53,007 nt of DNA from Urechidicola sp. (GTDB lineage: Bacteria > Bacteroidota > Bacteroidia > Flavobacteriales > Flavobacteriaceae), in assembly GCA_028599075.1 (NCBI GenBank), contig JAQRMW010000147.1, positions 1 through 53,007 of the forward strand. The letters run 5' to 3'. The position numbers and the translations under genes are program-made. Under the pieces are notes generated by a model. The model did no database searches and was not told the DNA's origin. It worked only from the letters and a program-made list of their open reading frames with translations. The stretch's first letter is position 1, and each line of letters begins with the position of its first letter. This document shows, piece after piece, positions 1 to 9,091 of the stretch.

Positions 1-69
1 TAGAATGGCTAATAAAACTAATAGTATAACTCCGACTATTAGTTTTGTTGATTTGTTGTCATTTTCCAT
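1..69 (-). CDS. N-terminus of a predicted membrane protein (cut by window edge)
   Basis: Only the first 23 codons are visible, reading from an ATG at 69 down to the left edge. They encode a short polar start (MENDNKSTK) followed by a run of Leu, Ile and Val, which is what an N-terminal transmembrane segment or membrane anchor looks like. A TAATTTTG promoter element lies 40-47 bases upstream on the same strand, which supports a real start. The family cannot be named. It is divergent from comF. Confidence 0.55.
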   Translation of the reverse strand, partial: MENDNKSTKLIVGVILLVLLAIL

Positions 70-108
70 GATAATTAAGGTTTTATAGGGTTGATTGTTT
101 TGAACGTA

Positions 109-116
109 CAAAATTA
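109..116 (-). promoter_or_regulatory. Bacteroidota -7 promoter element, TAATTTTG
   Basis: On the minus strand these bases read TAATTTTG and match TAnnTTTG exactly. The expected transcription start would leave a leader of roughly 30 bases before the ATG at 69. I see no convincing -33 TTG at the usual distance. Confidence 0.4.
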
Positions 117-272
117 CTCTAAATTATTATAAGCACCATTTTTTTTCGATAGAAAGTCGTCATTAACTCACAAACAACATTTAACTTAAATAACTCATTA
201 TTTGATGCTTAAAATAAATTATTTCCTGATTTTAAATATTATTTGGTTAATTTTAATCAAAAATTGAAAAAG

Positions 273-959
273 ATGAATTTCTTAAAGAACCTCTTTAATT
301 TATTCTTTCCTGATGTTTGCTTGAGCTGTAAATTGCAATTATCTACAAATGAGAAAACGATTTGTACAAGGTGTCGACATGACTTTCCACTAACTGAATT
401 CACAAATTACCCTAACAATTTGGTAGAGAAAAGGTTTATTGGGCGAATCCCAATTATTGAAGCAACTGCTTTGTTGTATTTTCATAAAAAAGGGAAATCG
501 CAACAACTTATCCATGAATTAAAATACAAAGGCCATCAAGAAATAGGGGCATTTCTGGGCAATTGGTTGGGTGATGAAATTTTGGAATCGAATCGATTTA
601 AAAAATTAGATTTTATTGTTCCTGTTCCGCTACATCCTAAAAAGCTAAAAAAACGAGGCTACAACCAGTTAACAAAATTTGGTAAAGCACTATCAAAAAA
701 ATTAGAGATTCCGTTTATTGAAGACAAACTCATGAAAGGAGGTAGTACTGAAACCCAAACCTTAAAAGGTAAAATTGGTCGTTGGCGTAATGTGCAAGAA
801 CTATTTGAATTGAATGACATCTCCTATTTCGAAAACAAACATCTTCTTTTAATTGACGATGTTATTACAACAGGTGCTACTATGGAAAGTTGTTGCAATG
901 AATTATTTAAAACAAAAAATGTGAAAATCAGTATTGCTGTAATGGCTTATACAGAATAA
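273..959 (+). CDS. comF: ComF family protein (phosphoribosyltransferase-like)
   Basis: A 228-residue protein of the ComF/GntX type. An N-terminal zinc-finger-like segment has two CxxC pairs (CLSC and CTRC, about residues 16-36). A type I phosphoribosyltransferase domain follows, with the PRPP-binding loop LLIDDVITTGAT near the C-terminus. In competent bacteria ComF helps DNA uptake or processing; in Bacteroidota the role is not settled. I start it at the ATG at 273, because the open frame further upstream has only a TTG start and the family normally begins with a short hydrophobic stretch such as MNFLKNLFNLFFPDVC. It stands alone; the next gene starts 81 bases later. Confidence 0.85.
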   Translation: MNFLKNLFNLFFPDVCLSCKLQLSTNEKTICTRCRHDFPLTEFTNYPNNLVEKRFIGRIPIIEATALLYFHKKGKSQQLIHELKYKGHQEIGAFLGNWLGDEILESNRFKKLDFIVPVPLHPKKLKKRGYNQLTKFGKALSKKLEIPFIEDKLMKGGSTETQTLKGKIGRWRNVQELFELNDISYFENKHLLLIDDVITTGATMESCCNELFKTKNVKISIAVMAYTE

Positions 960-1040
960 GAAATAACACTAGAAAATATCTGCAAATAGAATACGTTGAA
1001 TAAAAAAAATATATTGTTTCTTTGTGTCAAACAAAATTTA

Positions 1041-2651
1041 ATGAAATTTAAAGCCCTTACACTAATTTCGATACTATCAATTTTATTACTAATTGGTAGT
1101 TGTGCACGTAAAGGAAGACCAGGCGGAGGCGAAAAAGATATAGATGCTCCTATCATAATAACTGCTAACCCTGAGCATAAAAGCATCAATTTTAAAGCAA
1201 AAAAAATCAGACTATATTTTGATGAATATATTAAACTAAAAGACATCAACAAACAATTGGTAATTTCGCCACCAATGAAACACGAGCCTGAAATTACTCC
1301 TGTTGGTACAGCTAGTGAGTTTATTAATATTAAAATTTTAGACACTTTAAAAGAAAATACTACTTACACTTTTAATTTTGGCAATAGTATTGAGGATAAT
1401 AATGAAGGAAATATTTTAAAGCAATTTAAATATGTGTTTTCTAGTGGAGATTATATTGATTCTTTGAAAGTTTCTGGTACTATATCTGATGCTTATAATA
1501 TTGAAGCCGATGAAGAAGTTAGCATTCAACTTTATGAAATAACTGATAGTTTTACAGATTCAATCATTTTTAATGACCGCCCTAGCTATGTTGCCAACGC
1601 ACTAGATAGCATTGGATTTGAATTGACCAACCTAAAAGAAGGTAAATATTTGATGATTGCTTTAAAGGATGCTAATAACAATTATACCTTTGAACCTAAA
1701 CAAGATAAAATAGGATATTATCCAAACTTTATAACGCTACCAACTGATTCAACATTTCATATCAAATTGTTTAAAGAAGAATTAGCTTTTAAGCTTATGC
1801 GTCCATCAGAAGTTAAAAAAGGGCATATCTATTTTGCTTATGAAGGCAACCCAACAGGAATTAAAATTGATTTGATATCTGAAAAACCTGCTGATTACAA
1901 ATCATCTCTTGTTTTTGAAAACATGATAGATTCAGTTAGTTATTGGTATACTCCTATTGCTGCAGACTCTTTGCTTTTTAAAGTTTCTCATAATGATTTA
2001 ATAGACACTTTAACAGTTAAATTGCGTTCAAAAGAAATGGATTCTTTAACTGTAAACAACATTACAAGTGCTATTTTAAGTTTAAGAGATACTTTTGCTA
2101 TTGCTACAAATATTCCTATCTACAATATAAATAAATCGCAAATTAGAATTTTAGATAACGATTCATTACCTGTAAATTTTACAACACATCTTACTAGCTC
2201 TAAAAAAAGATTAAAGTTAGATTTTTATAAAAAACCTGATCAAAAATATCAATTACAATTTTTACCAAATGCAATAGAAGATTTATTTGGAAATGTAAAT
2301 GACACTTTAAAATACTCAGCAACTACAAAAAGCCCTGATATTTATGGCACTATTAATTTAACATTAAAGAATATAGAGAGTTATCCCTTTATACTAGAGT
2401 TGTTAGATAAAAAGGAAGAGCTTGTTTATAGAGAATATGTCACCGAAAAATCATATTTTAAATTAGAAAACCTAAGTCCAGATGAATATATTATTCGTGT
2501 AATTTATGACACAAACAAAAATAAAAAGTGGGATACAGGTAGTTTTTTAGAAAAGATAAAACCTGAAAAAGTACTGTATCGAAAAAGTATCATCGAATTA
2601 AGAGCTAATTGGGAGATTCATCCAGAATTTAATTTAAAGAATGCTAAATAA
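1041..2651 (+). CDS. Lipoprotein with N-terminal bacterial Ig-like (Big_5) domain
   Basis: A 536-residue predicted outer-membrane lipoprotein. The signal peptide ends in the lipobox LIGSC, followed by a Gly-rich linker (GRPGGG). The first 100 or so mature residues (DAPIIITANPEHKS ... KIRLYFDEYIKL) match the Ig-like domain common in flavobacterial lipoproteins of this size. The rest looks beta-rich and ends in a stretch resembling a carboxypeptidase-regulatory-like fold (NLSPDEYIIRVIYDTNKNKKWD). The ATG at 1041 is chosen because it places the signal peptide at the start; the frame is open upstream only from a TTG. Precise function is unknown; a surface or periplasmic structural role is inferred. 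Confidence 0.75.
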   Translation: MKFKALTLISILSILLLIGSCARKGRPGGGEKDIDAPIIITANPEHKSINFKAKKIRLYFDEYIKLKDINKQLVISPPMKHEPEITPVGTASEFINIKILDTLKENTTYTFNFGNSIEDNNEGNILKQFKYVFSSGDYIDSLKVSGTISDAYNIEADEEVSIQLYEITDSFTDSIIFNDRPSYVANALDSIGFELTNLKEGKYLMIALKDANNNYTFEPKQDKIGYYPNFITLPTDSTFHIKLFKEELAFKLMRPSEVKKGHIYFAYEGNPTGIKIDLISEKPADYKSSLVFENMIDSVSYWYTPIAADSLLFKVSHNDLIDTLTVKLRSKEMDSLTVNNITSAILSLRDTFAIATNIPIYNINKSQIRILDNDSLPVNFTTHLTSSKKRLKLDFYKKPDQKYQLQFLPNAIEDLFGNVNDTLKYSATTKSPDIYGTINLTLKNIESYPFILELLDKKEELVYREYVTEKSYFKLENLSPDEYIIRVIYDTNKNKKWDTGSFLEKIKPEKVLYRKSIIELRANWEIHPEFNLKNAK

Positions 2652-2719
2652 CTAGCTCTTAATGTAACTATTTTAAGAAACAGAATAGAATTAATAATAC
2701 TAAAGAAAAATTAAAATCG

Positions 2720-2749
2720 TTGTGTATAACATAGATTTTGTTACATTTG
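2720..2749 (+). promoter_or_regulatory. Bacteroidota promoter: TTG, 19 bp, TACATTTG
   Basis: TTG at 2720-2722 is followed 19 bases later by TACATTTG at 2742-2749, an exact match to the Bacteroidota -33/-7 arrangement. The predicted transcript starts near 2756. That decides the start of the next gene, since any start codon upstream of about 2756 could not be translated from this promoter. Confidence 0.6.
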
Positions 2750-2767
2750 CTTTTAAGAAAAAGATTT

Positions 2768-3610
2768 TTGATTAAGATTACAAAAATATTAACCCCAATA
2801 TTTGTAATATTTTTATGTATTACAAGCGCATCTGCTCAAAACTGGAAAAAACATGGTAAAGTAACCCATGAAATAGGTTTTTTGGCTGGTGCTGCATTCT
2901 TCTCTACAGATTACGGACAACGTTTTGAAATTAAAAGTAGTGGCGCTGGTAACGTAGGGTTTGGTGTTGGTATTATGCATTATCTTACTTTTGCTGATTA
3001 TAGATATCGTTGGAACCAACGTACAAATTATTTTAGAGATCACTTTAGGTTTAGAAATGAAATTTCTTACTTTAATGCAAAATTAGACCATTTCGGAATT
3101 TATGTTGATGAAAGTCAAACTTCTCTCGAAGCTGATAAATTAAGAGGAATGCACGGTGGTGCACAAGTGATTAATTTTGGAACACAATTAGAATTTCATT
3201 TTGTAAATATTACCGACTTTGGCTCTAGAAGGAATCCTCATTTAATTTTATCTCCTTATATAAGTTTTGGGATGATGGGTGTCTATTCTATGCCATCTCT
3301 ATCTTCTGATTTTGGTGACGGTGATTGGCAAAATGACCAAAGTATTTTATACGAAAAATGGGCAGTCCCTGGATCTGTAGATATGAGTAATAGGTTTATT
3401 TTTTCAATTACAGCAAGTGCGGGTACAAGATTAAAGTTAGGAGAATATTCTGATGTGTTTATAGAAGCAAAATGGCAATATTACTTTTCTGATTGGGTTG
3501 AAGGCCTAAATGCCACTGAACCTTATGGTGGTGATTTAAGTGACCCAAACAACTTATTTAACGATTGGAGTTTGTTTGCTAATATTGGGTATGTATTCTA
3601 CCTAAATTAG
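2768..3610 (+). CDS. THC0290_0291-type secreted protein (beta-barrel-like)
   Basis: A 280-residue secreted protein. The signal peptide (MIKITKILTPIFVIFLCITSASA) precedes a mature part starting QNWKKHG. The mature part has alternating aromatic and polar strands (VGFGVGIMHYL, FIEAKWQYYFSDW, LFANIGYVFYLN) and ends in an aromatic-rich strand, as outer-membrane barrels do. It resembles the uncharacterised THC0290_0291 family of Flavobacteriia. No ATG is available before the signal peptide. The TTG at 2768 is the best start because the promoter just upstream excludes the longer in-frame TTGs at 2738 and 2747. It converges on the antiporter gene with 11 bases between the stops. Confidence 0.6.
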   Translation: MIKITKILTPIFVIFLCITSASAQNWKKHGKVTHEIGFLAGAAFFSTDYGQRFEIKSSGAGNVGFGVGIMHYLTFADYRYRWNQRTNYFRDHFRFRNEISYFNAKLDHFGIYVDESQTSLEADKLRGMHGGAQVINFGTQLEFHFVNITDFGSRRNPHLILSPYISFGMMGVYSMPSLSSDFGDGDWQNDQSILYEKWAVPGSVDMSNRFIFSITASAGTRLKLGEYSDVFIEAKWQYYFSDWVEGLNATEPYGGDLSDPNNLFNDWSLFANIGYVFYLN

Positions 3611-3621
3611 AACTAAACCTT

Positions 3622-4857
3622 CTACTTTGTCAATCTCTTTACAAGTTTTCCTACTGTTAATCCCTGACCAATTATTGAAAACACTACTATTATATAGGTA
3701 ATCACTAAAAATAAATCTCGATGCATTTCTTGAGTCAAACTCAATGCCAATGCTATTGATATTCCCCCACGCAATCCGCCCCAAGTCATTAATAAATTAG
3801 TGTTAGGAACAAAATCTAGTTTCTTTGCATACATTTTTATAGGAAGCATTAGTGATAAAAAACGAGCAAATAATAGCATCGGAATTGCTAAAACACCTGC
3901 TAAAATATAATCGCCTTCAAAAGTTAGCACCAATATTTCCATACCTATCATTACAAATAAAATCGTGTTTAGTAAAACGTCAACTAATTCCCAAAATTTG
4001 TCTACATATTGTTCTGTCACTTTGCTCATTGCATTGTTACGCACAGTATCATTACCAACCATTAACCCTGCTGTAACCATGGCTAAAGGGGCAGACAGAT
4101 GTAACCTTTGTGCTAAAATAGTTCCGCCCATTACAACTGCTATTGTAATAATAACTTCTGTGTCGTAGTCATCTATAGATTTTAAAAGGCGGTAGGTAAT
4201 CCATCCTAAAAGTAGTCCTAAAGCTAGCCCTCCAGCAACCTCTACCAAAAACATTTCTGCCACATGCCCTACTGTAATATCTGCTCCTCCTTTTGCAATT
4301 TGGTAGATGGTTAAGAAAATGACAACTCCAACTCCATCATTAAATAATGATTCTCCAACAATCTTGGTTTCTAATTTTTTAGGTGCGTTAGCACTTTTTA
4401 AAATCCCTAATACTGCTATAGGATCTGTAGGTGAAATCAAAGCTCCAAAGAGTAAGCAATAAATAAAATCAATATTAAAATCTAGAAATCGCAAAAGATA
4501 ATAGGTAAATACTCCAACAATAAGCGTAGATAGCAAAGTGCCAAAAGTTGCAAAAACCAAAATAGGTTTACGTTGTACTTTTAATTGTTGAAAACTTGTA
4601 TGTAAAGCACCTGCAAATAATAAAAAACTCAACATAACATCTAACAAAACAGTTTCAAAATTGATTTGCTTAATAAAATGTTTCTCACTTTCTAAAAGGG
4701 TATCATCATAAAAGCTAATTACAAAAACGACGAGTGTAAATAAGATGGTAATAACCATTAGACCAATGGTATTAGGTCGTTTTAAGAACCTCACATTTAT
4801 ATATCCGAAGATTGCCGACAATACAACTAAAATTGTAATTACAAAAAACACATCCAT
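3622..4857 (-). CDS. CPA1-type Na+(K+)/H+ antiporter
   Basis: A 411-residue polytopic inner-membrane protein with about 12 hydrophobic segments. It carries the CPA1/NhaP hallmarks [12 protein letters not shown] and [11 protein letters not shown], which hold the acidic ion-binding residues of this superfamily. It would exchange protons for sodium or potassium and so help pH and salt homeostasis; the ion specificity cannot be read from sequence. It ends soon after the membrane domain, with no C-terminal TrkA-type regulatory domain. It lies one base downstream of the DinB-like gene on the same strand, so the two are probably co-transcribed. Confidence 0.88.
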   Translation of the reverse strand: MDVFFVITILVVLSAIFGYINVRFLKRPNTIGLMVITILFTLVVFVISFYDDTLLESEKHFIKQINFETVLLDVMLSFLLFAGALHTSFQQLKVQRKPILVFATFGTLLSTLIVGVFTYYLLRFLDFNIDFIYCLLFGALISPTDPIAVLGILKSANAPKKLETKIVGESLFNDGVGVVIFLTIYQIAKGGADITVGHVAEMFLVEVAGGLALGLLLGWITYRLLKSIDDYDTEVIITIAVVMGGTILAQRLHLSAPLAMVTAGLMVGNDTVRNNAMSKVTEQYVDKFWELVDVLLNTILFVMIGMEILVLTFEGDYILAGVLAIPMLLFARFLSLMLPIKMYAKKLDFVPNTNLLMTWGGLRGGISIALALSLTQEMHRDLFLVITYIIVVFSIIGQGLTVGKLVKRLTK

Positions 4858-4858
4858 C

Positions 4859-5314
4859 CTAAACTAGTTTTCTTAATGCTAAAATGACTCCTAAATGAAT
4901 TCCCTCATGAAAATTATTGAAGGCGTTTGCAGTATCAATATCAGTAAGTGTAACATTTAAACTTGTTGTATATGCTTCATATTCTTTAAAAACATTCGCG
5001 TTATAATCTTTTTCAAATTGATTAGGTAATGAGATAAACAATTCTTTAATCTCATCAACTTCTTTTTGAGAAATATCGCCAGTTGGTTTCGTGCCTTTCA
5101 TGTATTTCTCTGCCATTTCATCAGAAATGTGAATTGGTAAACCCGAGAGTTTATAACATAATATTTGTTGGATAACAGCTAAATGTGCCATATTCCAAAT
5201 TATATTATTTCCAAAACCATTAGGAATTTTATTCAGTTGCTCTAAGGTAAAACCATCAATGACCTTTAAAATTAATACTCTGTTTTTTTTCAGAATTTCG
5301 AATGGGTTATTCAT
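4859..5314 (-). CDS. DinB family protein (putative metal-dependent hydrolase or transferase)
   Basis: A 151-residue four-helix protein of the DinB/YfiT superfamily. The expected metal-site histidines are visible: H44 in WNMAHL, and H136 and H140 in FHEGIHLG near the C-terminus. Members include DNA-damage-induced proteins of unknown function and thiol-dependent transferases, so a substrate cannot be given. It is the first gene of a two-gene unit with the downstream antiporter, and is divergent from the ArsC-like gene. Confidence 0.75.
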   Translation of the reverse strand: MNNPFEILKKNRVLILKVIDGFTLEQLNKIPNGFGNNIIWNMAHLAVIQQILCYKLSGLPIHISDEMAEKYMKGTKPTGDISQKEVDEIKELFISLPNQFEKDYNANVFKEYEAYTTSLNVTLTDIDTANAFNNFHEGIHLGVILALRKLV

Positions 5315-5372
5315 TTTTATATTTTTTATAAAAATAATTAAATTTTCAAATTAAATCAGATATTTTTATCAC

Positions 5373-5720
5373 ATGAAAAAAATATACTTCCTTAAGACTT
5401 GCGATACGAGCATGCGTATTTTAAAATCAATAAATATTGAAGGGTTTGAATTGCAAGAAATTAAATCAGAACCAATAACTGTGACACAACTAGAAGAAAT
5501 GAAAAATTTATCTAGCAGTTATGAGGCTTTGTTTAGTAGAAGAGCAAAGAAATACAAGCAAATGGATTTAAAAAATCAAGTATTATCAGAAAAAGATTAT
5601 CGACAATTGATACTTGATGAATATACTTTTTTAAAGCGACCAGTGATTATAATTAACGATAAAATATTTATTGGAAATAGCAAAAAAAATGTTGAAAGCC
5701 TACAAAAAGAAATCAAATAA
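5373..5720 (+). CDS. ArsC/Spx-like thioredoxin-fold protein
   Basis: A 115-residue protein of the arsenate reductase/Spx superfamily. It has the N-terminal beta-strand and a single catalytic-type cysteine, C10 in LKTCDTS, and the family's C-terminal signature FLKRPVIIINDKIFIG. There is no CxxC redox pair. Members with one cysteine act as glutaredoxin-like reductases or as RNA polymerase-binding regulators in Firmicutes; in Bacteroidota the role is unknown and no ars genes are nearby. A real arsenate reductase activity is not supported by context. Confidence 0.75.
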   Translation: MKKIYFLKTCDTSMRILKSINIEGFELQEIKSEPITVTQLEEMKNLSSSYEALFSRRAKKYKQMDLKNQVLSEKDYRQLILDEYTFLKRPVIIINDKIFIGNSKKNVESLQKEIK

Positions 5721-5767
5721 AAATCAATTGTAATTATTTCATATATTTATAATTCTTAATCTGCACA

Positions 5768-7438
5768 ATGTCAACAAAAAAGAACCCAAAGAAAAAAGTT
5801 TATATCTTTTTAGGTGTGCTTCTATTTATTCTTGCTACCAACTTTGTGGTTTCATCAATCATCAAGCAAAAAATTACTGAGTTTTTATTACATAATGAAT
5901 CTGAATATTATACAGCAACAGTTGACAATGTCCACTTTAAATTATTGAGAAGGTCTGTAATTTTAAGTGATGTTTTTATCATTCCAAACAAAAAATCTAT
6001 TGATAGTTTAAAAGCTCAAAAATCATCAAAAAAAGAATTAGAAAATATTACACTTTCTTCTTTAAAGCTTAATGGAATTGGGTTAATTGACATTGTTTTT
6101 AATAAAAAAATTAACATTAATACTATTGAAATTAATGACCTACTAATTCATTCTTTTGAAAATTCAAAAATTCACAAAAAGAAAAAAGAAAAGAAACCTT
6201 TTAATATTGATTCTATTTATTTATCCAAATTAAATGGTTTGGCTATTGACAATATCATTTTCAATAATTTTCAATATGAGGTGTATGATTTTGCTAAAAG
6301 CGAAACTACATTTAAAAGTCAAGCATTAAGTTTTAAATCCTCCGGAATTATTTTAGAGGATTTAGGAAATCATTATTTTAAATTAAATCCGGCAAAAGAA
6401 AAGTTTGAAATAAACAACATTCAATTAAATTTTGAGGATGCTCAATACGATTTTGCTGTCGACCAAATTTCGTTGAATTTTAAAGAACATTTTGTAACTA
6501 TCAAAAACATAAAATTTAAGCCTCAAATAGACAGAGCAAAATTGGCTAACACTTATAATAATAACGACCCTGTTTATGATGCTAGCTTAAAAGAATTAAA
6601 AGTTTTTAACTTACAATTACCAAAACTTATTAAGGGAGAGGGTTTGTTTATTGATAGCATACAAGTATCTAATCTCGATTTGAAAATTTACAAAGATAAT
6701 CGGAAACCATTTAATGAAAATAAACGCCCTGGCCTGCCACATACAGGATTGAAAAGAATGAAATTCCCGATGCATATTCAAAAGACTACTGTTAATAATA
6801 GTGATATTTTAATAGAAACGCGCATGGAGAAATCTGATGCATTAATGAGTATACCAATTAGTAATCTGAATGCAAATATCACTAACATCACATCTATAAA
6901 ATCTTATAGAGAAAACCCAATGAAAGTTACTGCAGATGGCCTTTTAATGAAAACCGGAGTTGCACATTTGGATGCTGTATTTCCTTTAATAGAACATCAA
7001 AATACATTTTACTTCAGTGGGTCTTTGGGGGAGGCTAAAATGAAAATATTCGATTCTGCATTGTATCCTGTTTTAGGGCTAAAAGTTTTAAAAGGAAATC
7101 TTGACAAACTTACTTTTAATGCAAGTGCCAATGAAAAAGAGGCTACTGGAAAAATGACGATGCTCTACCATAATTTGGAAGCCGAAGTGTTTAAATCAAA
7201 ATCTACGCATGAGGAAAATAAATTTTTGAGCTGGACAGTAAATTCATTAGTCAAAAAATCTAATCCCAAGAAAAATAAAACTCCGAGAGAAGTTACTTTA
7301 CAAGCCGAACGTGTTATTTATAAAGGTTTAGGGAATTATTTTTGGAAGACATTACAAAGCGGAATAATAAATACAGTTGCAGGTCGCAACCAAACAGAGG
7401 CATCAAAAAAACGAAAACATCACAATAAGAAAAAATAG
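5768..7438 (+). CDS. AsmA/DUF748-like envelope protein
   Basis: A 556-residue protein with one N-terminal membrane segment (about residues 10-30) and a long beta-rich periplasmic part. It starts with HFKLLRRSVILSDVFIIPN, a pattern typical of AsmA/DUF748-type proteins, where repeated strands build a groove thought to shuttle lipids between membranes. It ends in a very basic tail (KKRKHHNKKK). Assignment rests on overall architecture, not on a catalytic motif. It is followed by convergent genes on the other strand with a 6-base gap. Confidence 0.55.
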   Translation: MSTKKNPKKKVYIFLGVLLFILATNFVVSSIIKQKITEFLLHNESEYYTATVDNVHFKLLRRSVILSDVFIIPNKKSIDSLKAQKSSKKELENITLSSLKLNGIGLIDIVFNKKININTIEINDLLIHSFENSKIHKKKKEKKPFNIDSIYLSKLNGLAIDNIIFNNFQYEVYDFAKSETTFKSQALSFKSSGIILEDLGNHYFKLNPAKEKFEINNIQLNFEDAQYDFAVDQISLNFKEHFVTIKNIKFKPQIDRAKLANTYNNNDPVYDASLKELKVFNLQLPKLIKGEGLFIDSIQVSNLDLKIYKDNRKPFNENKRPGLPHTGLKRMKFPMHIQKTTVNNSDILIETRMEKSDALMSIPISNLNANITNITSIKSYRENPMKVTADGLLMKTGVAHLDAVFPLIEHQNTFYFSGSLGEAKMKIFDSALYPVLGLKVLKGNLDKLTFNASANEKEATGKMTMLYHNLEAEVFKSKSTHEENKFLSWTVNSLVKKSNPKKNKTPREVTLQAERVIYKGLGNYFWKTLQSGIINTVAGRNQTEASKKRKHHNKKK

Positions 7439-7444
7439 CAACTC

Positions 7445-8176
7445 TTATTTCCAATATTCTGCAACCCAAGGTGCTGCTCTCACATAACGATACCATTTTC
7501 CACGACCTCCAACAATGGCTTTATGAGGATTAATTTCTCCATGAAAAATAATGATTTTAGACCCTTCTGGGATGGTTGGCTTTTTCCAAAAAGCTAATGG
7601 AAATCTCGAAAGACAATCATATTTATAACTCGGGCACCACGCTGTAGGCCAGTATTTCAACTTGCCTTTATCGTTAATTGCATGGGTTAAATATTCTTGC
7701 TCATTTCTATGGATGGTTCTTATTGTGTCAAAATTTTTGATAAATTCATCAAATACATATCCGTGTTTACCAATATCAAATCTATAGACTGATGAATTTC
7801 CTGTAATTCGCCATGAGCGCCAACTATGATCTTTAATAATTCTAAACTCACCCTCAACTTCAAAAAAACAATCGATGTTATCTACAATAACAATATCTAA
7901 ATCTAAAAATAAAGCGCGACCTTCTAAACCGTATAAATCTTCTTTTAGGGTTGTAAGCTTTTTCCACATACGTTCAGGAAGCTTAGAATCTAGATTAATT
8001 TCTGGGATAGGATAACAATCTACTTCATCTATAATTCCTTTTTCATCATCGGTAAAACAAACCATTTTAAAATCATATGTTAGGTTTTTACTGACCATTG
8101 AATAAAGTCGGTTAACGTACTCGGCACCATAAAGAGTACCCCATTTCATACAAAAAATATAATTGTTTTGGGACAT
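7445..8176 (-). CDS. Glycosyltransferase-like protein (GT-A fold)
   Basis: A 243-residue soluble protein. The segment RALFLDLDIVIVDN (D92 and D94) gives the DxD-type metal/nucleotide-sugar motif of GT-A glycosyltransferases, and the N-terminus (CMKWGTLYGAEYVNRL) fits the family's first strand and helix. A late FHGEINPHK segment resembles the metal-binding His of GT8-like enzymes. Donor and acceptor are unknown. The gene starts 6 bases after the upstream same-strand acidic protein, so the two probably form a unit. No other polysaccharide genes are nearby. Confidence 0.65.
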   Translation of the reverse strand: MSQNNYIFCMKWGTLYGAEYVNRLYSMVSKNLTYDFKMVCFTDDEKGIIDEVDCYPIPEINLDSKLPERMWKKLTTLKEDLYGLEGRALFLDLDIVIVDNIDCFFEVEGEFRIIKDHSWRSWRITGNSSVYRFDIGKHGYVFDEFIKNFDTIRTIHRNEQEYLTHAINDKGKLKYWPTAWCPSYKYDCLSRFPLAFWKKPTIPEGSKIIIFHGEINPHKAIVGGRGKWYRYVRAAPWVAEYWK

Positions 8177-8182
8177 TAGACT

Positions 8183-8986
8183 TTAAAATTTACGCTCAAT
8201 TAAAGCAATTAAACGTTCTTCATATTCTTCTTTTCCAGACCAATCATAATCTGGCTTAACCATTTTATTGATAAAGTTTATGGCTTCTTTTTCGGTATCA
8301 ATTGAATTTAACTGAGACAATACCCTATTAAAATCTGCTTGACTGTGATTAAACAAGTGTTTTACAAATGCAATGCGATCATTTAAACCCACCTGAATGT
8401 TTTTCTGCATCAAGGTATCGTTCAAAGTTGTTTTTGATGATGTTCCTGTATCGTCAACCTTTTGAAATAAATCTTGAGTGATATCTACCGAAACGGCATC
8501 TTTAAATTCTTCTTCTAAAGACAACTGTTTTTTAGGAGTTTCTACAGGTTCTTTTATTGGCTCTTCAATTATTGCCTCAACAACTACTTCTTCTGTTGTG
8601 TTTGGATCTGTAAAGACCCCTTTCATTGCTAGCTCCAATTTATCGACTAGCATTTCGCTCTCTTCATTTGATTCTATATCAGAATCAATACCTTCAGCAC
8701 TTTCTTCTAAAACAGACTCAGTCACTTCTACTTTCTCCTTTTCTACTACTTGTTCTTTATCAGTAAATACCCCTTTAACTGCCAATTCAATTTTCGAAAC
8801 CAGCGTTTTATTAGTTTCTTCAGTATCTGGAGTCGATTCTATATACTCATCAACAAACGCCAAAACCGAAAGACGTTCATACAGTTCTTGCGCTTTCTCT
8901 TTTAAAGCAACCACATCATTTTTGTTTTTCATTTGCAAAATGCTATGTGCAATGCTCATCAATTCCGATTCCAATTTTTTGTGCAT
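8183..8986 (-). CDS. Acidic protein of unknown function with an internal repeat
   Basis: A 267-residue protein I cannot assign to a named domain. The N-terminal 50 residues are predicted helical (MHKKLESELMSIAHSI ...). A 16-residue block, LVSKIELAVKGVFTDK (62-77), recurs as LVDKLELAMKGVFTDP (113-128). Each block is followed by Glu- and Val-rich low-complexity sequence. The C-terminal 90 residues (NDRIAFVKHLFNHSQADFNRVLSQL) are again helical and look like a folded domain. Proteins with this C-terminal pattern occur in other flavobacteria without known function. It is divergent from tdk. Confidence 0.7.
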   Translation of the reverse strand: MHKKLESELMSIAHSILQMKNKNDVVALKEKAQELYERLSVLAFVDEYIESTPDTEETNKTLVSKIELAVKGVFTDKEQVVEKEKVEVTESVLEESAEGIDSDIESNEESEMLVDKLELAMKGVFTDPNTTEEVVVEAIIEEPIKEPVETPKKQLSLEEEFKDAVSVDITQDLFQKVDDTGTSSKTTLNDTLMQKNIQVGLNDRIAFVKHLFNHSQADFNRVLSQLNSIDTEKEAINFINKMVKPDYDWSGKEEYEERLIALIERKF

Positions 8987-9026
8987 AAGTTGCTAAATTT
9001 TATGAGTGTCGATTGTTTATTTTTGA

Positions 9027-9034
9027 TACATTTG
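9027..9034 (+). promoter_or_regulatory. Bacteroidota -7 element TACATTTG for tdk-alr
   Basis: TACATTTG is an exact TAnnTTTG match 57 bases before the tdk ATG. The predicted leader is about 50 bases. A TTG at 9013-9015 is too close to be a standard -33 element. Confidence 0.45.
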
Positions 9035-9091
9035 TAAAGATAGTATAGAATAATTCTTTACAAGAACCCTTACAAGTCCGAAAATTACAAA

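Noticed and set aside
947..1345. 132-residue hydrophobic frame on the minus strand
   Set aside because: It overlaps the start of the Ig-like lipoprotein gene and the end of comF and has no recognisable family.
5373..5720. Arsenate resistance gene
   Set aside because: The protein has one Cys and no arsR, arsB or acr3 neighbours, so only fold membership is supported.
8478..8996. 172-residue Ser-rich open frame on the plus strand
   Set aside because: It is the antisense of the acidic repeat protein; its Ser/Thr-rich sequence is just the complement of Glu-rich codons, and it lacks a signal or domain.
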